A DNA stretch of 64,000 bases from Saccharothrix saharensis (GCF_006716745.1 NZ_VFPP01000001.1:5963386-6027385); one strand, 5' to 3'; positions 8,866 through 16,816 are shown, numbered from the stretch's first letter. Translations and numbers: made by a program. The notes: generated from the letters alone by a model not told the origin.

Positions 8866-9819
8866 TCAGTCGAAGAAGTGGGTGAACTGGTCGACCACGA
8901 ACCGGGGCGCTTCCTCGAGGAAGTAGTGGCCCGCCTCCGGCACCACGACGACCTTGACGTCGGTGGCCTGGCCGGGCAGCGTGGCCTGCATCTGCGCGGC
9001 GAACAGGCCGTCGCCGAGGTTGGAGACCAGGCCGAGCACCGGCGCGGTCACCTTGCCGTAGGTCTTGAGGTCCTCGATGTCCTGGCCGAACGTCGCGTAG
9101 TAGGCCTTGGCGCCGAAGATCGCCTCGGGTGAGTCGAGGCGCTGGGCGAACACGGCCCGGTCGAAGTCGTCGACGGCGTCGCGGTCGACCAGGAAGCTGT
9201 CGAACATCCAGTCGACCAGGTGGCGGGTGCGGCCGGCGAGCAGCTTCTCGGGCAGGTCCGGCACCTGGTTGAAGGCGAACCACCAGGGGTGGAAGGGGAA
9301 GCCGGGCGTCGGCAGCATGCGGATCTGGTACATCGACTCGTCCGGGTGGACCACGTCCAGCAGCGCGACCTTGCGGACGAGCTCCGGGTGGTTGACCGCG
9401 AGGCTGAACGCGACGATCGAGCCGATGTCGTGGCCGGCGACGTCGACCTGGTCGTGGCCGAGCGCCCGGGCGAAGTCGTGGATCACCTTGGCGATCGTCT
9501 TCTTGTCGTAGCCGGTGGCGGGCTTGTCCGAGCCGCCCATGCCGGGCAGGTCCACCGCGATCACCCGGCGGCCCGCGGCGGCGAGGGCGGGCATGACCTT
9601 GCGGAACTCCCACCAGGTCTGCGGGAAGCCGGGCAGGAGGATCAGCGGCCGGCCGCTGCCGCCCGCCACGTGGTGCAGGCGCAGGCCGTTCACGGTGATG
9701 TGCTCGCTGCGGAAGTCGCCGTCCAGCGAACGGGCGAGTTCGGCATCGCCCGGGACGTCCGACGTCGTGCCTTCCGACGTCGGGCCGGACGTGGCCGCGC
9801 GGTCTTTGTCCGTGGTCAT
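8866..9819 (-). CDS. Epoxide-hydrolase-like alpha/beta hydrolase
   Basis: A 317-residue alpha/beta hydrolase. The nucleophile elbow VAGHDIGSIVAF has Asp, as in epoxide hydrolases and haloalkane dehalogenases, not Ser. The oxyanion segment is LLPGFPQTWWEF and the C-terminal His lies in EAGHYFLEEAP. A low-complexity, charged N-terminal extension (residues 1-45) precedes the fold. ATG 9819 is chosen because AGGAAGG sits just upstream; an earlier start at 9903 lacks such a site. It is first in the unit with the flavin hydroxylase, suggesting that the two act in sequence on an aromatic compound (inference). Confidence 0.8.
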   Translation of the reverse strand: MTTDKDRAATSGPTSEGTTSDVPGDAELARSLDGDFRSEHITVNGLRLHHVAGGSGRPLILLPGFPQTWWEFRKVMPALAAAGRRVIAVDLPGMGGSDKPATGYDKKTIAKVIHDFARALGHDQVDVAGHDIGSIVAFSLAVNHPELVRKVALLDVVHPDESMYQIRMLPTPGFPFHPWWFAFNQVPDLPEKLLAGRTRHLVDWMFDSFLVDRDAVDDFDRAVFAQRLDSPEAIFGAKAYYATFGQDIEDLKTYGKVTAPVLGLVSNLGDGLFAAQMQATLPGQATDVKVVVVPEAGHYFLEEAPRFVVDQFTHFFD

Positions 9820-10226
9820 GTTCCGTGCCTTCCTGAAGAGTGGATCACGGGATGGCGGTGCGTTGATATCGCTCCGGACATATTTCGAAATGGCGCCCGC
9901 CAACGGTCTAGGCCGTGCTGCGGTGGCGCGCCCCCCGGCAATGCGCTACTCAATTCATGCTAGACCGCGAGTTGCCGGGCGATCTCTTCGATCCTGCTCT
10001 CTTACCCCTCGGTGAATCCCGCAGAGAATCGGTCGGAAAAGCACCCGGAATTGCCGGAAATGGACAGCGGGCAACCACCGCGCGCCGCCGGGGCGCGGTC
10101 GGTCGCACGAGCTGGCGTGCAACTCTGCGGTTGCGGGTCTCGGCGGCTTCGTGCAACTATAGGGTTGCACTTGTACGTGGCTGGCGCAACCACCTGGTTG
10201 CGCCTCACCCCGGTAGGGAGACCCTG
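9820..10226. other. Divergent intergenic region with operator cluster
   Basis: About 400 bases separate the minus-strand hydrolase unit from the plus-strand SRPBCC-ArsR unit. The right third holds three palindromes (10119-10204). The left two thirds contain a low-GC stretch near the hydrolase start that probably holds its promoter. I see no gene. Confidence 0.6.
10119..10204. promoter_or_regulatory. Three phased GCAAC-N6-GTTGC palindromes
   Basis: Three dyads share one core. GCAAC-TCTGCG-GTTGC lies at 10119-10134, GTGCAAC-TATAGG-GTTGCAC at 10151-10170 (7-base arms), and GGCGCAAC-CACCTG-GTTGCGCC at 10183-10204 (8-base arms). Their centres are 34 and 33 bases apart, about three helical turns, so bound dimers would sit on one face of the DNA. 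The last ends 22 bases before the SRPBCC start. The ArsR encoded next in the operon is the obvious candidate protein (inference). Confidence 0.8.
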
Positions 10227-10673
10227 GTGAGTGAAGATCGGATCGAGCGCGACACCTTGATCGAGGCGCCCCTGGAGCGGGTGTGGTCCCTCGTGGCCAC
10301 GCCGGGCTTCTGGGTCGCCGACGAGGCGAGCGTGGCCGGCACGGTGGCCACGGAGGGCGCGTCGTTGATCGCGAAGAACCCCAACCTGGGCGAGGTCGCG
10401 GTCCGGGTGGAGAAGGTCGAGCCGCCGACCTACGTGGCGTACCGCTGGGCCAGCGCGTTCCCCGGCGAGGGGCTGCGCGAGGACAACAGCACGCTGGTGG
10501 AGTTCACGCTGACCGCGGAGGACGGCAAGACCCGCCTGCGCGTGGTGGAGAGCGGGTTCTCCGCCCTGAGCACCACCGAGGAGCTGCGCGAGAGCGCCGT
10601 GCGGTTCAACACCGAAGGCTGGCCCCAGGTGTTCGACATGCTCAAGGGGCGCGTTGAACAAACGTCGGTGTGA
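10227..10673 (+). CDS. SRPBCC (AHSA1-like) domain protein
   Basis: A 148-residue single-domain protein of the START/SRPBCC fold. The opening ERDTLIEAPLERVWSLVATPGFW, the middle strand PPTYVAYRWAS and the end RFNTEGWPQVFDMLKGRVE are typical of the activator-of-Hsp90 (AHSA1)-like family, which binds hydrophobic ligands. The GTG start has GGTAGGGAG just upstream. It overlaps the following ArsR gene by four bases (GTGA), the usual SRPBCC/ArsR pairing but with the SRPBCC gene first. The ligand is unknown. Confidence 0.85.
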   Translation: MSEDRIERDTLIEAPLERVWSLVATPGFWVADEASVAGTVATEGASLIAKNPNLGEVAVRVEKVEPPTYVAYRWASAFPGEGLREDNSTLVEFTLTAEDGKTRLRVVESGFSALSTTEELRESAVRFNTEGWPQVFDMLKGRVEQTSV

Positions 10674-11023
10674 CCGACGAGCGCCGCGGGACGGTCGAGC
10701 CGGTCGGCGACGTCCTCGCCGCGCTGGCCGACCCGACGCGGCGTCAACTGCTCGACCTCCTCGCCGCCCAGGGCGAGGTGACCGCGACGACGCTCGCCGA
10801 GCGGCTGCCGGTCTCGCGGCAGGCGGTCGTCAAGCACCTCGCGGTGCTGGACGCCGCCGGCCTCGTCTCCGGCAACCGGGTCGGGCGCGAGGTGCGCTAC
10901 GCCGTCCGGCCGGCGGCGTTGGACGAGACGGCCCGCTGGATGACCACGCTCGCGTCCGACTGGGATCGGCGATTGGCCACGGTCAAGCGCATCGCCGAGG
11001 GCGCGGCACCCGATTCGCACTAG
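10670..11023 (+). CDS. ArsR-family transcriptional regulator
   Basis: A 117-residue winged-helix protein (ALADPTRRQLLDLLAAQGEV, then LAERLPVSRQAVVKHLAVL and GREVRYAVRP). There are no Cys residues and no metal-binding signature, so it is the metal-independent type usually found with AHSA1-like partners. The GTG start overlaps the stop of the SRPBCC gene, so the two are translationally coupled. It probably binds the three palindromes upstream of the operon and represses its own synthesis. Confidence 0.88.
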   Translation: MTDERRGTVEPVGDVLAALADPTRRQLLDLLAAQGEVTATTLAERLPVSRQAVVKHLAVLDAAGLVSGNRVGREVRYAVRPAALDETARWMTTLASDWDRRLATVKRIAEGAAPDSH

Positions 11024-11175
11024 CTCGGAATTCATCCGCTCGGTGCGGGGTGGGCGATGACCTCTCCTCGGCGGGGCCAGTGCTCCGGAAAGACGTCGTC
11101 GAAAGGACACCGGTCAGTCCGGCGACGTGTCGATAGTTCACCTCAACGGGTTCACCGAGAGAAAAGGATTGTCCC

Positions 11176-12573
11176 TTGACTGCCGACACAACTTCGCCGC
11201 CCCGTTTCAGCGGTAAGCAGCGGTTGATCCTGCTGATCCTGCTCGGCGCCGGGTTCATGGTGTCCGTCGACTTCTCGATCTTGAACGTCGCGTTGCCGGA
11301 GACCGGCGCGGGCGTCGGGATGGAGGTGGCCGAGTTCCCGTGGATCACCGCCGCCTACGCCCTGCCGTCGGCGGGCTTCGCCCTGCTGTTCGGCCGGTTC
11401 GCCGACCTGTTCGGCCGCCGCAGGCTGTTCATGCTCAGCATGGTCGTGCTGACGATCGCGTCCCTGGTCGGCGGCCTGGCCAACAGCCCCGAGATGCTGC
11501 TGTCCGGCCGCGCGTTGCAGGGCCTGGCCACCGCCATGGCGTTGCCCGCGGCGCTGTCCCTGCTCACCACCACGTTCGCGGAGGGCAAGGTCCGCGACCG
11601 CGCGCTCGGCCTCAACGGCGCGCTGCTCTCCGGCGGCTTCACCATCGGCGCGCTGGTCGGCGGCACCCTGGTCAGCCTGCTCAGCTGGCGCGCCGCGTTC
11701 CTCATCAACATCCCGGTGACCGCGCTGATCCTGGCCTGCACGCCGTTCGTGATCACCGAGAGCCGCGTGCCCGAGCGGGTCAAGCTGGACGTGCCCGGCG
11801 CGATCACCGTGACCGGTGGCCTGCTGGCCGTCGTCTACGCGATCATCGAGCAGAGCATCCTCGCGGCCGTCGTCGGCGTCGTGCTGCTGGCCGCGTTCTG
11901 GGTGATCGAGATGAAGGTCTCCGCCCCGCTCACCCCGGTCCGCACGCTGCGCCGCCCGAACGTCAAGTGGGGCAACTACGGCGGCCTCATCGTCTTCTCC
12001 ATGGAGACGGCGATGATCTTCATGATGACGCTGTACCTGCAGAACGTGCTGGACCTCAACCCGTTCGTGACCGGCCTGATCTTCGGCGTGCCCGGCCTGG
12101 CCGCGGTGTTCGCCGGTCCGCTGGCGGGCCGCCTCATCGGCCGCCACGGCTACCGCAAGGTGCTGGCGGGCGGCATGGCCGTGCAGGGCCTGTCCACCGT
12201 GCCGCTGATCTTCACCGGCGCGGAGACGTGGGGCCTGGCCATCCTGGTCCCGGCGCTGTTCATCAGCTTCTTCGGGCACGTCTCGTCGATCGTGGCCTAC
12301 ACCGTCACGGGCACGTCCGGCCTGCCGGACGACGAGCAGGGCCTCGCGACCGGCCTCACGTCGATGACCCAGCAGGTCGGCATCACCATCGGCATCCCGA
12401 TCCTGAGCGCCATCGCCGCGAGCCAGGCGTCCGAGCTGACGGGCATCCACCTGGCGCTGGTCGTCAACGTCATCGTCACGTTCGTCAGCATCCTGTTCGT
12501 CTGGTTCGGCCTGCGCCCCCGCACCACCACCAGCCCGGCCGCCCCGGCCGTCCCGGTGGCGAACGAGGCCTGA
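11176..12573 (+). CDS. MFS drug-resistance-type transporter (DHA2-like)
   Basis: A 465-residue polytopic membrane protein. The opening LILLILLGAGFMVSVDFSI with LNVALPETGAGVGM, the motif RFADLFGRRRLFM (motif A) and GALVGGTLVSLLSWRAAFLINIP (motif C) mark a proton-driven multidrug exporter of the major facilitator superfamily, probably with 14 helices. The TTG start at 11176 is supported by AAAAGGA a few bases upstream. It lies 152 bases after the ArsR gene, and the tandem GTTCACC repeats in that gap could be a regulatory site. Confidence 0.87.
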   Translation: MTADTTSPPRFSGKQRLILLILLGAGFMVSVDFSILNVALPETGAGVGMEVAEFPWITAAYALPSAGFALLFGRFADLFGRRRLFMLSMVVLTIASLVGGLANSPEMLLSGRALQGLATAMALPAALSLLTTTFAEGKVRDRALGLNGALLSGGFTIGALVGGTLVSLLSWRAAFLINIPVTALILACTPFVITESRVPERVKLDVPGAITVTGGLLAVVYAIIEQSILAAVVGVVLLAAFWVIEMKVSAPLTPVRTLRRPNVKWGNYGGLIVFSMETAMIFMMTLYLQNVLDLNPFVTGLIFGVPGLAAVFAGPLAGRLIGRHGYRKVLAGGMAVQGLSTVPLIFTGAETWGLAILVPALFISFFGHVSSIVAYTVTGTSGLPDDEQGLATGLTSMTQQVGITIGIPILSAIAASQASELTGIHLALVVNVIVTFVSILFVWFGLRPRTTTSPAAPAVPVANEA

Positions 12574-12592
12574 CCACCCAGCCGCGCGGACC

Positions 12593-12628
12593 GCGGAACC
12601 GGGAGCCTCCCCTGAATCCCGGTTCCGC
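12593..12628. terminator. Terminator hairpin after the MFS gene
   Basis: GCGGAACCGGGA (12593-12604) pairs perfectly with TCCCGGTTCCGC (12617-12628) over a 12-base loop, about 20 bases past the stop codon. Confidence 0.7.
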
Positions 12629-12729
12629 CACAGGAGGGGCGCACCCGCTCCACCCGGGGCGACGCAGTGCCGACGGGCCGCGCCGCCGGGAGCGGGTGCG
12701 CCTCTCCGCCCTTCCCCGGCTGCGCCAGG

Positions 12730-13467
12730 ATGTCGACCATGGCCGCGGTGGAGGTGAACGTCGACGTGGTCCGCGGACTGGCCGACCCGAAGTCGTTCGA
12801 GCGGGGCAAGAAGTACTTCGGCGCGGGGCACGTGCGGCGGATGAGCGTGGACGGCACGGCGGTGAGCGCGACGGTCGAGGGCACGCACGCCTACCGCGTG
12901 CGGCTGGACGTCACCCGCAGCGGCCTGCGCGGGCGGTGTTCCTGCCCGCACGACGTCCGGTTCTGCAAGCACTGCGTCGCGGTGGCACTGGCCTGGCTGG
13001 AGCAGGCGGACAGGGGCGAGCGGACCGCGCGGCCTCGCAGCGGGCCGTTGGCGGAGAAGCGGTTGCGGTCGTTCTTGCTCGACCGCGACCCGGAGTGGTT
13101 GGTGGACCAGCTGGTGGCCGCGGCGAAGGCCGACGAGGTGTTGCGCGCCCGGCTCGACGTGGCCGCCGGCGCGGACCCCGACCGCGCGTTCGACGGTCGT
13201 GGGCCGCGGGAGCGGCTGGAGTTCGCCATCGACGTGCCCGACCACGTCAGCCTCGGCGCCGCGGACCAGTACTTCCACCACGTCGGGAGGGCGCTGGACG
13301 AGGTGGCCCGGCTGGTGGACGCCGGGTTCACCGCCGCGGCGGCCGACCTGGCGGAGTACGCGGCGCAGCTGCTGGAGGACGCCGCCGACCGCGTGGAGGG
13401 CGTCGGCGGTGTGGACGACGCGATCGCCCGTGCCGAGGGGATCCGGCTCGCCGCCCGACGCCGGTGA
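12730..13467 (+). CDS. SWIM zinc-finger domain protein
   Basis: A 245-residue protein with the SWIM zinc-binding signature CSCPHDVRFCKHC (CxC, then CxH) at about residues 75-90, preceded by the standard FERGKKYFGAGHV segment. The C-terminal half is helical and has no recognised enzyme domain. SWIM fingers usually bind DNA or protein partners. Start is uncertain: ATG 12730 or 12739, with an open frame reaching back to 12667. It stands alone, convergent with the toxin/immunity cassette. Confidence 0.8.
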   Translation: MSTMAAVEVNVDVVRGLADPKSFERGKKYFGAGHVRRMSVDGTAVSATVEGTHAYRVRLDVTRSGLRGRCSCPHDVRFCKHCVAVALAWLEQADRGERTARPRSGPLAEKRLRSFLLDRDPEWLVDQLVAAAKADEVLRARLDVAAGADPDRAFDGRGPRERLEFAIDVPDHVSLGAADQYFHHVGRALDEVARLVDAGFTAAAADLAEYAAQLLEDAADRVEGVGGVDDAIARAEGIRLAARRR

Positions 13468-13521
13468 ACCCGCCGACCGCACCGCGCCGCCACCGTGCCG
13501 ACCGGATCGGTCCCGGTCGGA

Positions 13522-13929
13522 TCAGGGACGGCTCCGCCCGGTCAGCACGTAGCGGTCCTCGTCGAGCTGGTCGAGGTCGACGGCGACCAGGCGGTCCTCC
13601 TCGGCCGTCACCAGGCGCCACCACTCGTCCGACGCCTCGTCACCGGGCAGCAGGGCGCGCAGGCCGAACCGGTGGCACAGCGCCGCCGCGGCTTGCGCCT
13701 CACCCGGCCCGGTCACCGTGTCGTCGGCGCCGATGTCCACGCGCCAGGGGAACTCCCCGCCGTCGAGGTCGAGGTACGTGCAGCTGACGGTGGCCGGCGG
13801 ACCCCCGGCGTCCTCGTACAGCCGGCCGACGTGCACACCCCCCGGGTCCACCGCGAACACCTCGGAGACGGCGCGGCGCAGGTCACCCGGATCGGGCAGC
13901 CGGTCCAGCAGGAAGCTGTAGCTGAGCAT
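13522..13929 (-). CDS. Small acidic protein, putative immunity protein
   Basis: A 135-residue acidic protein (about 25 Asp/Glu) with no recognised domain. It starts 9 bases after the stop codon of the putative toxin gene and ends the ESX cassette. Small acidic proteins in this position are usually the cognate immunity proteins of polymorphic toxins; that role is inferred from position and composition only. Features include an FLLDRLPDPGDLRRAVSEVF start and an SDEWWRLVTAEEDRLV segment. Confidence 0.55.
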   Translation of the reverse strand: MLSYSFLLDRLPDPGDLRRAVSEVFAVDPGGVHVGRLYEDAGGPPATVSCTYLDLDGGEFPWRVDIGADDTVTGPGEAQAAAALCHRFGLRALLPGDEASDEWWRLVTAEEDRLVAVDLDQLDEDRYVLTGRSRP

Positions 13930-13938
13930 GTCCCTGGT

Positions 13939-14553
13939 CTACTTCCTGTAGTGCGAGTACACGTCACGGGCCTTGCCGAAGGACCCGGGAGGGATCGACG
14001 GGTCACGGGCGACGCTCGCCATCGCGGCCTCGACGTCGCCATTGTGCCTGATCAGCGCTTGCAGGGCCTTGTACTCCGACCGGTTCAACGCGACGAAGCC
14101 CGGTCCGTCGACCGGGAAGACGGTCCCGTTGGACTCCACCTTGTAGCGCCGCCCGCTGTCGGTGACGTAGCTGTTCGTGTCCGGGTCCCAGCGCGCGTTG
14201 CCCGCCTGGATGTCCGCGATGTCCTGCCGCACGGCGTCCCTCGTCTCCGGCAGGATGATCGTGTTCTCGGCCTTCGCCGGGCTCTTCGGGCTGACCCGGT
14301 TGAGCTGGTGGCGGTCGCTCGGCGGCCGGAGCGCGATCTTGCCCGCCGGACCGGGCACGGTCGGGTCGACCGGGGTGGGGGTCGACGTCGAGCCCGGGTC
14401 GGTGGGCTCGCCCGCCCGCCTGGCCGCGGAGATGGCCTCGTGCGCGCTGGACACGCCCTTGCTCGCGTCGGTGCTGCCGTACACCTGCGACGGCTTGCCG
14501 TCGCCACCGTCACCGGGTCTGCCCGAGCCGGGTGACTTGGGTTTGGGGGTCAT
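13939..14553 (-). CDS. Putative ESX-linked toxin-domain protein
   Basis: A 204-residue protein with a Pro/Gly/Ser-rich, charged first half (residues 1-90) and a compact, basic C-terminal domain (residues 95-204) carrying WDPDTNSYVTDSGRRYKVE, GPGFVALNRSEYKALQALI and a C-terminal SFGKARDVYSHYRK. This layout, a flexible linker followed by a small terminal domain, resembles the C-terminal module of polymorphic toxins. I do not recognise the catalytic type. It lies directly after a WXG-type carrier protein and before a small acidic protein, which supports a toxin/immunity reading. Confidence 0.5.
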   Translation of the reverse strand: MTPKPKSPGSGRPGDGGDGKPSQVYGSTDASKGVSSAHEAISAARRAGEPTDPGSTSTPTPVDPTVPGPAGKIALRPPSDRHQLNRVSPKSPAKAENTIILPETRDAVRQDIADIQAGNARWDPDTNSYVTDSGRRYKVESNGTVFPVDGPGFVALNRSEYKALQALIRHNGDVEAAMASVARDPSIPPGSFGKARDVYSHYRK

Positions 14554-14560
14554 GGCCGCC

Positions 14561-15262
14561 CTAGTCGTCGAGGAGCTTGGTGAGGTTGGTGAGGCTGGTG
14601 ACCAAGGCGCCCGTGTAGGTGAGGATGCGACCGGCCCACTTGACGATCGCCGCCACGATCTGCGGCACGATCATCGGGATGGTGAACACCAGGAGGGCCT
14701 CGGCCACCCACACGATCACCCGCGCGACCAGGTCGGCGATGAGGTCGCGCACCACCTCGCGGGTGAGCTCGACCAGCCCGCCCGCGCCTTCGGTGGCCGC
14801 CGCCAAGGCCGCGGCGGTGGCGCCGAGCCCGCCGATGGCGTCCACGTTGTGGACCATCAGGCCCTGGTAGGAGTCCGCCGCGTCCCCGGTCCAGGACGGC
14901 AGGTCGTTGTCCAGGTGTGTCTTCAGGTCGGCGGCCATGGCCGACAGCTCGGTGGCCATGTTGCCCCACGTCGCCGCGTGGGCCCTGATGACGTCCGGCT
15001 TGCCGGTCAGCTCGTCCAGCATCTCGCGCAGCGGCTCGAAGTACTCCACGGCCCAGCCGAGCCCGTTGGCCAGCAACGCGCTGAGCGGGTCCAGGACCGT
15101 GGCGGCAACTTCGACACCCAGCGTCGCGCCCGCCAGCGCGTCGTCGACCCAGCCCTCGCTCTTGATCGCGTCGACCAGGCCCTCGATGCTCTCCGCGAGG
15201 CTGGACCCGGTCCACGCCTCCCGGGACGACCGCTCCGGGGCGACCAAGGACTTCCCGGTCAT
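14561..15262 (-). CDS. WXG100-like ESX secretion carrier with membrane tail
   Basis: A 233-residue protein. Residues 60-140 form a helical hairpin with the turn DLPSWTGDAADSYQG (WxG), typical of WXG100/ESX substrates of type VII secretion. The last 70 residues are hydrophobic (VIVWVAEALLVFTIPMIV, PQIVAAIVKWAG), enough for one or two membrane helices. The ATG at 15262 overlaps the upstream stop (ATGA). In related polymorphic toxins such a domain is fused to the toxin; here the toxin domain is a separate gene 7 bases downstream. Confidence 0.7.
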   Translation of the reverse strand: MTGKSLVAPERSSREAWTGSSLAESIEGLVDAIKSEGWVDDALAGATLGVEVAATVLDPLSALLANGLGWAVEYFEPLREMLDELTGKPDVIRAHAATWGNMATELSAMAADLKTHLDNDLPSWTGDAADSYQGLMVHNVDAIGGLGATAAALAAATEGAGGLVELTREVVRDLIADLVARVIVWVAEALLVFTIPMIVPQIVAAIVKWAGRILTYTGALVTSLTNLTKLLDD

Positions 15263-15576
15263 CGCGCCTCCCCTCCCGCCGACCGGACGCGGTGGGCGTT
15301 GTCCTCGTCGACGACCTGGTAGGTCTCCGCGGTGGCGCGCAACTGCGCCACGACCAGCCGGAGGTTGTTCTCCACGCCGGCGACCAACTCGTCCTGCCGG
15401 GTGTGGCGGCCTTCGAGGATCCCGGAGATCCAGCCGCACAGCTTCCCGTACGCCTGGTCGTCCCGTGCGATGTGCGCACTGGCGGCCTTCACCGCCTCGA
15501 ACCGCGCCAGGACCGCCTCGACGTGGGCGGCGTGGGCGCGGATCTGCTCGACGTCGACGTCGTACCCGGCGGCCAC
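15259..15576 (-). CDS. ESX-associated (type VII secretion target) small helical protein
   Basis: A 105-residue, almost wholly helical protein (YDVDVEQIRAHAAHVEAVLARFEAV and a C-terminal AETYQVVDEDNAHRV). It matches the small ESX-1-associated/EspC-like proteins that pair with WXG proteins. The GTG at 15576 lies 3 bases after the stop of the YbaB-like gene, and its own stop overlaps the next ATG, so the cassette is one tightly coupled operon. Confidence 0.75.
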   Translation of the reverse strand: MAAGYDVDVEQIRAHAAHVEAVLARFEAVKAASAHIARDDQAYGKLCGWISGILEGRHTRQDELVAGVENNLRLVVAQLRATAETYQVVDEDNAHRVRSAGGEAR

Positions 15577-15579
15577 GGG

Positions 15580-16032
15580 TCACCGGTCCTGGAGGTAGGA
15601 GTGGCCGCCGTAATCGTCGTCGTCCTCGCCGGCCGGTGCACGGCGTTGCGGGGCGGGGCCACCGCGCAGGTGCCGCCCGACGTTGTCCGCCATCGCCTTG
15701 CCCGCAGCCGAGTCGGGACCCATCGTCTCGGCGATGATCTCCTGGGTCCGGTCGGCCACCTGGCTCTTGGCGTCACCGAGGGTGGCCAGGATCGCCCGTG
15801 CGACGACCGCCGGCGCGACCCGCCCGATCCGGTCCGTCAACCGCAGGTCCACCATCGCCCCGGTGGAGTCCACCGTGACCTCGGCCAGCCCGCCGGGATC
15901 ACCGGCCGTGACCCGGATGCCCTGCAACCGCTCGCTCATCACCCGGGTGTCGGCGGCCAGCTTGTCGAACCGGCCCTTCCACGCGGCCAACCGCTCCCGG
16001 GCGCCATCCGGATCGAGGATGCCCTGATCCAT
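15580..16032 (-). CDS. YbaB/EbfC-family protein at head of ESX cassette
   Basis: A 150-residue protein with the YbaB fold (GLAEVTVDSTGAMVDLRL, RIGRVAPAVVARAILATLGDA). YbaB proteins bind DNA as dimers, but in actinobacteria divergent copies head many ESX/WXG cassettes, where a chaperone or partner role is suspected. It ends in a disordered, charged tail (GEDDDDYGGHSYLQDR). It is the first gene of the cassette and divergent from the sigma-factor gene. Confidence 0.75.
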   Translation of the reverse strand: MDQGILDPDGARERLAAWKGRFDKLAADTRVMSERLQGIRVTAGDPGGLAEVTVDSTGAMVDLRLTDRIGRVAPAVVARAILATLGDAKSQVADRTQEIIAETMGPDSAAGKAMADNVGRHLRGGPAPQRRAPAGEDDDDYGGHSYLQDR

Positions 16033-16220
16033 TCCAGACCACCTGTCATCACGGTGCGTGACAATGCTGAGGCGGAGTGTAGGACCGCGGTGCGTGCCGA
16101 GGTGGTGATTCGGAGCGACTGGCTCCAGTCGGCCGAGCGGCGGTGGACCACGAGCGCGACGTGCGTGCGCCGCAGGACTTTTCCTCCTCGGGCAACCTCG
16201 CGGCCCACGGAGCGCGTTCT

Positions 16221-16333
16221 GGGTGGGGTAGGGGTACGACACAGGAAGGCACCCAGGTGATTCGGTCCGAGGACGGCGCGGGTTGGGCAGGAGCACGACG
16301 CAGGAGGTCACCGAGGTGAAACGGTCCGAGGAG
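16221..16333 (+). repeat. Imperfect tandem duplication around sigma-gene start
   Basis: Bases 16221-16274 and 16280-16333 align without gaps at 43 of 54 positions, a tandem copy with a 59-base period. Each copy carries a purine-rich ribosome binding site (AGGAAGG in the first, AGGAGG in the second), then a GTG and CGGTCCGAGGA. The second copy is the true start of the sigma gene. The first now drives a 20-codon leader frame. Confidence 0.75.
16257..16319 (+). CDS. Possible 20-codon leader ORF coupled to sigma gene
   Basis: The GTG of the upstream duplicate copy (RBS AGGAAGG at 16243-16249) opens a frame of 20 codons, VIRSEDGAGWAGARRRRSPR. It ends in TGA at 16317-16319, overlapping the sigma GTG at 16316-16318. 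Its last codons include AGG-AGG, which is the sigma ribosome binding site. If translated, it would couple to the sigma gene; this is inferred from layout only. Confidence 0.35.
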   Translation: MIRSEDGAGWAGARRRRSPR

Positions 16334-16816
16334 AACGCGTACCGCGAGTACGTGACGGCTCGGATGGAGTCCATGCGGCGCACCGCGTACCTCCTGTGCC
16401 GGGACTGGCACACGGCGGACGACCTCGTGTCGATCACCATCGGCAAGCTGTACCGGCACTGGTCGAGGGTCGGGGCGACGGCCGGTATCGACGCGTACGT
16501 CCGCAAGGCGCTGCTGCGCACCTGGCTGGACGAGAAGCGCAGGCCGTGGCGGCGCGAGCAGTCCGTGGAGGAGCTGCCGGAGCTGCCCACGGCGGCCGAG
16601 TTCGCCGTGGTCAGCCGTTCCCAGCTGCTCGACCTGCTCGACGACCTCCCGCCGAGGCGGCGGGCCGCCGTCGTGCTGCGGCTGTACCTCGACCTCTCGG
16701 TGGAGGAGACCGCCGAGATCCTCGGCTGCTCGGTGGGCACCGTGAAGAGCCAGACCGCGCGGGGGCTCGACACGTTGCGCACCAGCGCCGCGCAGACGTC
16801 CAGGGAGGGGTACTGA
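16316..16816 (+). CDS. ECF sigma factor, SigE-type
   Basis: A 166-residue extracytoplasmic-function sigma factor of the short actinobacterial SigE-type group. Region 2 is YREYVTARMESMRRTAYLLC with DWHTADDLVSITIGKLY, and region 4 is LLDDLPPRRRAAVVLRLYLD with VEETAEILGCSVGTVKSQTA. GTG 16316 has AGGAGG eight bases upstream and is preferred to an in-frame TTG at 16283. It overlaps the next gene by one base (TGATG), which encodes a membrane protein likely to regulate it. Confidence 0.87.
   Translation: MKRSEENAYREYVTARMESMRRTAYLLCRDWHTADDLVSITIGKLYRHWSRVGATAGIDAYVRKALLRTWLDEKRRPWRREQSVEELPELPTAAEFAVVSRSQLLDLLDDLPPRRRAAVVLRLYLDLSVEETAEILGCSVGTVKSQTARGLDTLRTSAAQTSREGY

Noticed and set aside
9904..9967. 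Inverted repeat CGGTCTAG ... CTAGACCG before the hydrolase gene
   Set aside because: The arms are only 8 bases and 48 bases apart, too weak to call an operator without binding data.
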